NCBI GenBank assembly: GCA_947588865.1
Contig: CANPYQ010000019.1
Coordinates: 1-17,402, forward strand
DNA: 17,402 bases
Direction of reading: 5' to 3'
From: an uncultured Bacilli bacterium
Lineage (GTDB): Bacteria > Bacillota_I > Bacilli_A > RF39 > UBA660
The number at the start of each line of letters is the position of its first letter. Position 1 is the first letter of the stretch. A program made the position numbers and the translations under genes. Shown piece after piece: positions 13,453 to 17,402 of the stretch. The notes below the pieces were generated by a model, which was not told the DNA's origin, made no database searches, and worked only from the letters and a program-made list of their open reading frames with translations.

Positions 13453-14190
13453 ATGAATGATGAAAAATCACAATATACGCAAGAACAAAAACAAAAGGGA
13501 AATAATAAAATTTTGGGCATAGTTATCGTTATTTTAGTACTTTTTATAGTAGCATTATTAGCGTTTATTTTTATTAATAATTCTAAAAGTAAAACAGCTA
13601 AAAATAGTAATGTAAATTCAGAAAACAAAGAAGAAATTAATAAGGATGATAGTTCTAAGAATAATGTAAATAATTCTAGTAATGATGTTATATTTGAAGA
13701 TTTAGATTATACACCTAAATGCAATAATACTTTACTAGATGGGCAGACTATTTTATATACTGCAAATTTTGAGGCTAGTAAATATAATAATATTGTAGAA
13801 TATTTAAAAGAACAGAAAAATTTAACTGTCACTTTAAAACATTATTATTTAACTGAAAATAATGAGTCTAAAAATATTGATAAAGTATTAAGCGATGATG
13901 AAGTAAATAATATGTTTAAAGAAATGTCACCAAGTATAGTTAAAATTGGTGGTATTGGTTTTGTAAGTGGTCCAATATTATATATTAATTATACAAAAGG
14001 TGATAAGCAATTATATGTTAGTTTTACACAATTACAAGTTATAGATACAAACGATGGTGATTTATTAAGAATTATGGATAACTCTATAGCAGATGATAAT
14101 GATTTTTGTAATTATGGAATTGGTGTAGATAGTATTGGATCAACAGTAAAAAATATTGATCAATCTTTGTTATCCCAAATTAAAAATTAA
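13453..14190 (+). CDS. Unrecognised single-pass membrane protein, tandem paralogue 1
   Basis: I do not recognise this family. The 245-residue product has a short polar cytoplasmic start, one membrane span (about residues 20-42) and an Asn/Ser/Lys-rich linker to about 78. An outer domain runs from there to the end. It opens with DLDYTPKC and includes INYTKGDKQLYVSF, TNDGDLLRIMD and CNYGIG. Cys90 and Cys219 are both kept in the paralogue at 14226 and could form a disulfide outside the cell. The order basic residues-then-span argues against a cleaved signal. GGAGAGGAG precedes the ATG, and the bases from this site into the coding start are shared with 14226. There is no terminator before 14226, so the two are probably one transcript. 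Confidence 0.82.
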   Translation: MNDEKSQYTQEQKQKGNNKILGIVIVILVLFIVALLAFIFINNSKSKTAKNSNVNSENKEEINKDDSSKNNVNNSSNDVIFEDLDYTPKCNNTLLDGQTILYTANFEASKYNNIVEYLKEQKNLTVTLKHYYLTENNESKNIDKVLSDDEVNNMFKEMSPSIVKIGGIGFVSGPILYINYTKGDKQLYVSFTQLQVIDTNDGDLLRIMDNSIADDNDFCNYGIGVDSIGSTVKNIDQSLLSQIKN

Positions 14191-14225
14191 AAATAATGTA
14201 ATAATTAAATAAAGGAGAATTTTTT

Positions 14226-14996
14226 ATGAATGGTGAAAATAATGGTGGACAAATAAGCTATACAAATGAATCACAATTTGAAAATAAGCAAAAAAATAAA
14301 AAGAGTAACAATGGTTTTTTAATAGTTATAATAGTTATTTTAGTATTAATTATCGCATTTTTGTTAATGTATGTATTAATAAACAAATCAAGTAATGGCA
14401 CAAGTGACAACACTAATAAAAATTCAGAAAATAATAATATAAGCGATCAAAATAATACTTCAAGTAATGATACAAGTGATGAGGTTACTTTTGTGAACTT
14501 AGATTATACTCCAAAGTGTCAAAATAAATTAGAAGAAGGAGAAAAAGTTTTATACACATCAAATTTTGATGAAAGTAAATATTCTGATATAACGGAATAT
14601 TTAAAAGCTCAAAAAAATTTAACTGCAGTTGCGATTGCAAGCAATTTTGAAGGTAAATATGCTGATATTAGTTTAACAAAAGAACAATTAGAAAATGTAG
14701 TAAACGAAATGGATAAAGATTTTAACATAACTGCAAGCGGTGTTGGAGGAGCAGGGAGTTTAGCTTTAACGATTAAATATACAAAAGGGGATAAGCAATT
14801 ATTTGTTACATTTGCATTTTTACATCAAATAACAACGAATGATGGGGACTTATTAAGATTAATGGACTACATTAAACGTGATTCAGAAGTTGATAAAACA
14901 CTTTTCCCAAATGCTACAGAATGTTATTATGGAATAGAAAATTTAGGTTCAACTATGACTAGCATTAGCAATGATTTATTATCTAAAATAAATTAA
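14226..14996 (+). CDS. Unrecognised single-pass membrane protein, tandem paralogue 2
   Basis: This 256-residue protein has the same design as its neighbour at 13453: polar N-terminus, membrane span at about 31-52, an Asn/Ser/Thr-rich linker to about 86, then an outer domain starting NLDYTPKC. Shared blocks include NFDESKYSDITEYLKAQKNLT, IKYTKGDKQLFVTF, TNDGDLLRLMD and CYYGIENLGSTM. Cys98 and Cys233 match the two cysteines of the neighbour. It contains a Gly/Ala-rich stretch near 171-179 and is slightly longer before the second cysteine. The gene begins 35 bases after its neighbour's stop with the same GGAGAATTTTTTATGAATG start context, a sign of tandem duplication. It ends at a terminator at 15007-15032. 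Confidence 0.82.
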   Translation: MNGENNGGQISYTNESQFENKQKNKKSNNGFLIVIIVILVLIIAFLLMYVLINKSSNGTSDNTNKNSENNNISDQNNTSSNDTSDEVTFVNLDYTPKCQNKLEEGEKVLYTSNFDESKYSDITEYLKAQKNLTAVAIASNFEGKYADISLTKEQLENVVNEMDKDFNITASGVGGAGSLALTIKYTKGDKQLFVTFAFLHQITTNDGDLLRLMDYIKRDSEVDKTLFPNATECYYGIENLGSTMTSISNDLLSKIN

Positions 14997-15006
14997 ATAT
15001 GTAAAG

Positions 15007-15032
15007 TAGTTCAACAATTTTGAACTATTTTT
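15007..15032 (+). terminator. Terminator after the tandem paralogues
   Basis: TAGTTCAA (15007-15014) and TTGAACTA (15020-15027) form a perfect 8-pair stem with a five-base loop, followed by TTTTT. The same stem sequence recurs at the terminator 16452-16484. Confidence 0.85.
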
Positions 15033-15050
15033 CATTTTATATAAAAAAAC

Positions 15051-15080
15051 TTCATATTTAATGTTAAAAAATTGTATAAT
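15051..15080 (+). promoter_or_regulatory. Promoter of the GH3 gene
   Basis: Consensus TATAAT at 15075-15080 is preceded directly by TG, as at 13424. TTCATA at 15051-15056 is a weak -35 with an 18-base spacer. The -10 ends 18 bases before the ATG. Confidence 0.6.
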
Positions 15081-15098
15081 AGTATTGTAGGTGATCGT

Positions 15099-16460
15099 AT
15101 GAGTAAAAAAATAGTTTTAGGAATTTTAGGTATTGCAATAATTATTATATTTTTAATTATAGTGTTTTCCCCTAAAAATAAAAGTAAAATAGATACAAGA
15201 AACTTAGAGGCAACTGTATTATCTGTTGATAATAATTATATTACACTTCAAAGTAATGATAATATTATATATACATTTGAAAAAGAAGATATAACTTTAG
15301 AAGTTGGTGATTCCATAGTACTTGAATATATGGGACTTTTAGACAAAAGCAAGGATGTTCAAGATGCTAAAATAATAAGTTATCAAGTAGTAGATGTAAA
15401 AAGTAAAAATAATATTCCAGCTGATTATGACGATAATGGAATATTTAGTACATACTATGTAATGGCATATGATAAATTGAAAGAACTATCTTTAGATGAA
15501 AAAATAGGACAGTTACTTTTAGTTAGATATGATGCTAATACTGCTTTAACAGATTTAAATACATATAATTTTGGTGGATTTGTATTTTTTGCTAAAGACT
15601 TTAAAGATAAAACTAAAGATCAAGTTATAAACATGATAACTACTTTACAAAATAACTCTAAAATACCTCTTTTGACTGCAGTAGATGAAGAAGGTGGAGA
15701 TGTAGTTAGAGTAAGTAGTAATACAAATTTAAGAAGTTTTCCATTTAAATCTCCAAAAACATTATATGATGATGGAAAATTTGACTTAATAAAATCTGAT
15801 ACTATAGAAAAAAGCAATTTACTCAAGAGTCTCGGACTTAATTTAAATCTTGCTCCTGTAGTTGATGTAACTACTAATCCTGATGACTATATGTATAAAA
15901 GGGCTTTAGGAGAAAATACAGCTACAACTAGTGAATATGCTAAAACTGTAATAGAAGCGAGTAAAAATAGTGGGGTATCTTATACATTAAAGCATTTCCC
16001 TGGATATGGAAATAATAAGGATACACATGAAGGTGTATCTAGTGATACAAGAAGCTTAGAAGATATTAAAACAAATGATTTACCACCATTTGAAGCAGGT
16101 ATTAATGCAGGAGCTGAAGCAGTACTTGTAAGTCATAATATAGTTACAAGTATTGACCCAGATAATCCGGCATCATTATCTAAAAATATTCATAATTTAC
16201 TTAGAGATGATCTAAAATTTACTGGTATAATTATGACAGATGATATTGCAATGGGAGCTGTAACAAGTATAGAAAATACTACTTTAAAAGCAATACAAGC
16301 AGGTAATGACCTTATAATTACAACTGATTATGTCAAGAGTTTTAATGAGATAAAAACATCTATAGAAAATGGTACACTGAGTGAAGAGCAAATAAACAAG
16401 TTAGCATTTAGGGTACTTTCATGGAAATACTATAAGGGACTTATGGTAAACTTAAAATAG
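15099..16460 (+). CDS. Membrane-anchored GH3 glycosidase, probable beta-N-acetylhexosaminidase
   Basis: This 453-residue protein is NagZ-like. I choose ATG 15099 because TAGGTGAT precedes it; the upstream TTG at 15072 lies in the promoter. A membrane anchor spans residues 5-23. A small beta-rich segment (about 35-100) separates it from the GH3 barrel (about 125-453). VDEEGGDVVR (195-204) matches the family substrate-binding block. KHFPGYG (298-304) and Asp308-Thr309-His310 match the loop with the catalytic His of NagZ-type enzymes, and IIMTDDIAMGAV (377-388) holds the nucleophile aspartate. Tyr replaces the His common in KHFPGHG. The likely substrate is N-acetylglucosamine-containing muropeptide or glycan outside the cell. 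The TAG stop lies within a terminator stem. Confidence 0.9.
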   Translation: MSKKIVLGILGIAIIIIFLIIVFSPKNKSKIDTRNLEATVLSVDNNYITLQSNDNIIYTFEKEDITLEVGDSIVLEYMGLLDKSKDVQDAKIISYQVVDVKSKNNIPADYDDNGIFSTYYVMAYDKLKELSLDEKIGQLLLVRYDANTALTDLNTYNFGGFVFFAKDFKDKTKDQVINMITTLQNNSKIPLLTAVDEEGGDVVRVSSNTNLRSFPFKSPKTLYDDGKFDLIKSDTIEKSNLLKSLGLNLNLAPVVDVTTNPDDYMYKRALGENTATTSEYAKTVIEASKNSGVSYTLKHFPGYGNNKDTHEGVSSDTRSLEDIKTNDLPPFEAGINAGAEAVLVSHNIVTSIDPDNPASLSKNIHNLLRDDLKFTGIIMTDDIAMGAVTSIENTTLKAIQAGNDLIITTDYVKSFNEIKTSIENGTLSEEQINKLAFRVLSWKYYKGLMVNLK

Positions 16461-16488
16461 TTCAAAATACTTGAACTATTTTAAATTT
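16452..16488 (+). terminator. Terminator overlapping the end of the GH3 gene
   Basis: TTAAAATAGTTCAA (16452-16465) and TTGAACTATTTTAA (16471-16484) form a perfect 14-pair stem with loop AATAC, followed by ATTT. The left arm contains the TAG stop (16458-16460). The right arm contains the TTGAAC that is the best -35 for the next gene. Confidence 0.75.
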
Positions 16489-16498
16489 ATGTTAAAAT
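16471..16498 (+). promoter_or_regulatory. Promoter of the second Tim44-like gene
   Basis: TGTTAAAAT (16490-16498) is an extended -10. TTGAAC (16471-16476), with a 16-base spacer, is a plausible -35 but sits inside the terminator arm. The -10 ends 16 bases before the ATG, so the transcript leader would be about ten bases. Confidence 0.6.
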
Positions 16499-16514
16499 TA
16501 TAATAGGTGGTAGA

Positions 16515-17345
16515 ATGAAGAGAAGTCTTATAATATTAATCCTTTGTTTGTTTTTAATAGGTATGTTTGCAACGACATATAATGTACAGTTAGTTGGAGC
16601 AGATAGTGGATACGATGCTAGTTACGATATTGATAGCTCTAATTCAAGTGAGGATGATGGTGGATTATTTTATCTAATCTATCTATGTATAGAGTATCCA
16701 CCATTAGGGATAGCGGTTATAGTAATAATAATACTTGTGTGTAGATCTAATAGTAAAAAGAAGAAAGAAATAATAAATAAGGCTTTGAATAGTAAATTAG
16801 AGTTACTTAATCCTAGCGATTATAGTGAAGACAAAAAACTTGAAATTCATGCATTTAATATTTATAAAAAAATAGAATATGCTTGGATGAATTTTGATTA
16901 TGATACTATTAGACAAAATACAACTGATGAGATGTATAATATGTATTTGATGCAATTAGATACATTAAAGGTTAAAAATCAAAAAAATCTCATGTATGAT
17001 ATAAAATATCTTGGAAGTAGTATAAAGGAAAGGCATGAAGAAAATGGAATAGAAACAATAGTTATCAATATGAAAGTTAGTTGTTATGACTTTATAATTA
17101 ATACTACTAATAGTAATGTAGAAAGAGGTAATGCCTCAAAACTTAATTATTATAACTATGAGCTTACATTTGTTAAGACTGTAGATAATAAAGAAATCGA
17201 CATTTGTCCAAGATGTGGTGCCCCATTAAAAGGAAACAACAGTAGTGTATGTGATTATTGCAAGTCAACTATTATAAGCAATAATTATACACTTATAATG
17301 AGTAAGAAAAAAATGATATCTCAAAAATACAGTAAAAAAGAGTAA
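16515..17345 (+). CDS. Tim44-like domain protein with zinc ribbon, second paralogue
   Basis: This 276-residue protein parallels the one at 12149. A signal-like segment (residues 4-20) leads into VGADSGYD, then an Asp/Ser-rich stretch (32-49) without the Trp repeats. A hydrophobic span lies at about 64-76, possibly extended by 51-59. The Tim44-like region has EYAWMNFDYDTIRQNTTDEMY (about 121-141, in part) and LKVKNQKNLMYDIK, both close matches to the paralogue. The zinc ribbon uses Cys231, Cys234, Cys246 and Cys249. The most conserved parts are the middle helical block and the zinc ribbon; linker and spans differ. GGTGG (16506-16510) precedes the ATG. Function is unassigned. Confidence 0.85.
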   Translation: MKRSLIILILCLFLIGMFATTYNVQLVGADSGYDASYDIDSSNSSEDDGGLFYLIYLCIEYPPLGIAVIVIIILVCRSNSKKKKEIINKALNSKLELLNPSDYSEDKKLEIHAFNIYKKIEYAWMNFDYDTIRQNTTDEMYNMYLMQLDTLKVKNQKNLMYDIKYLGSSIKERHEENGIETIVINMKVSCYDFIINTTNSNVERGNASKLNYYNYELTFVKTVDNKEIDICPRCGAPLKGNNSSVCDYCKSTIISNNYTLIMSKKKMISQKYSKKE

Positions 17346-17356
17346 AAATAAATAAA

Positions 17357-17402
17357 ATGAAAAAAATAGATAAAATTTATGGAAATGAAATAAAATCTAT
17401 TT
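17357..17402 (+). CDS. Possible start of a further gene, cut by the window end
   Basis: An ATG at 17357, 12 bases after the preceding stop, opens a frame that runs to the end of the window (MKKIDKIYGNEIKSI). No clear ribosome site precedes it, and A-rich DNA makes such starts common, so this is a weak call. Confidence 0.25.
   Translation, partial: MKKIDKIYGNEIKSI

Noticed and set aside
15072..15098. Upstream TTG start for the GH3 gene
   Set aside because: It overlaps the consensus -10 (15075-15080); ATG 15099 has a proper ribosome site and begins a membrane anchor.
1..17402. CRISPR arrays, tRNA or rRNA genes, insertion sequences, attachment sites
   Set aside because: None seen: no regularly spaced direct repeats beyond the coding repeat, no cloverleaf sequences, and no transposase or integrase frames.

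Overview
This window is strongly A+T-rich and reads as the chromosome of a low-GC Gram-positive bacterium of the Bacilli/Mollicutes side. The order secE-nusG-rplK-rplA-rplJ-rplL-(methyltransferase)-rpoB-rpoC is the classic Firmicutes transcription/translation block, including a YbxB-type methyltransferase between rplL and rpoB as in Bacillus subtilis. TGA works as a stop (gene at 4079) and tryptophan is encoded by TGG, so the standard bacterial code fits better than the Mycoplasma code. The closest lineage (uncultured RF39- or Erysipelotrichia-like gut Bacilli) is an inference.

Bases 1-4666 hold secE-nusG (205-917), rplK-rplA (1074-2279), rplJ-rplL (2450-3340) and an unrecognised gene followed by the methyltransferase gene (3548-4666). 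Each block has its own promoter with a TG just upstream of the -10. The rplK leader carries a probable L1 operator. The rplJ leader is a recognisable L10 leader with a terminator. rplA is broken by a one-base shift that displaces the conserved C-terminal tail of L1.

Bases 4663-12100 hold rpoB-rpoC, with their own promoter and a strong terminator. Several conserved positions of this RNA polymerase are changed: Asn replaces His at the beta position equivalent to E. coli 526 (rifampicin pocket). In beta-prime, Asn replaces the trigger-loop His equivalent to E. coli 936, and three residues of the bridge-helix N-terminus differ. Beta also ends in a very acidic tail.

Bases 12100-17402 leave the conserved block; the rpsL-rpsG-fusA-tuf operon often found after rpoC is absent. 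Instead there is a cluster of membrane or secreted proteins: two paralogous Tim44-like/zinc-ribbon proteins at its ends (12149 and 16515), two tandem paralogues of an unrecognised single-pass protein (13453, 14226) with a decayed third copy upstream (about 13043-13345), and a membrane-anchored GH3 glycosidase (15099). Shared promoter and terminator sequences and repeated duplication suggest a locally expanded envelope locus whose role I cannot name. This cluster, the polymerase substitutions and the rplA frameshift are the parts most worth checking.
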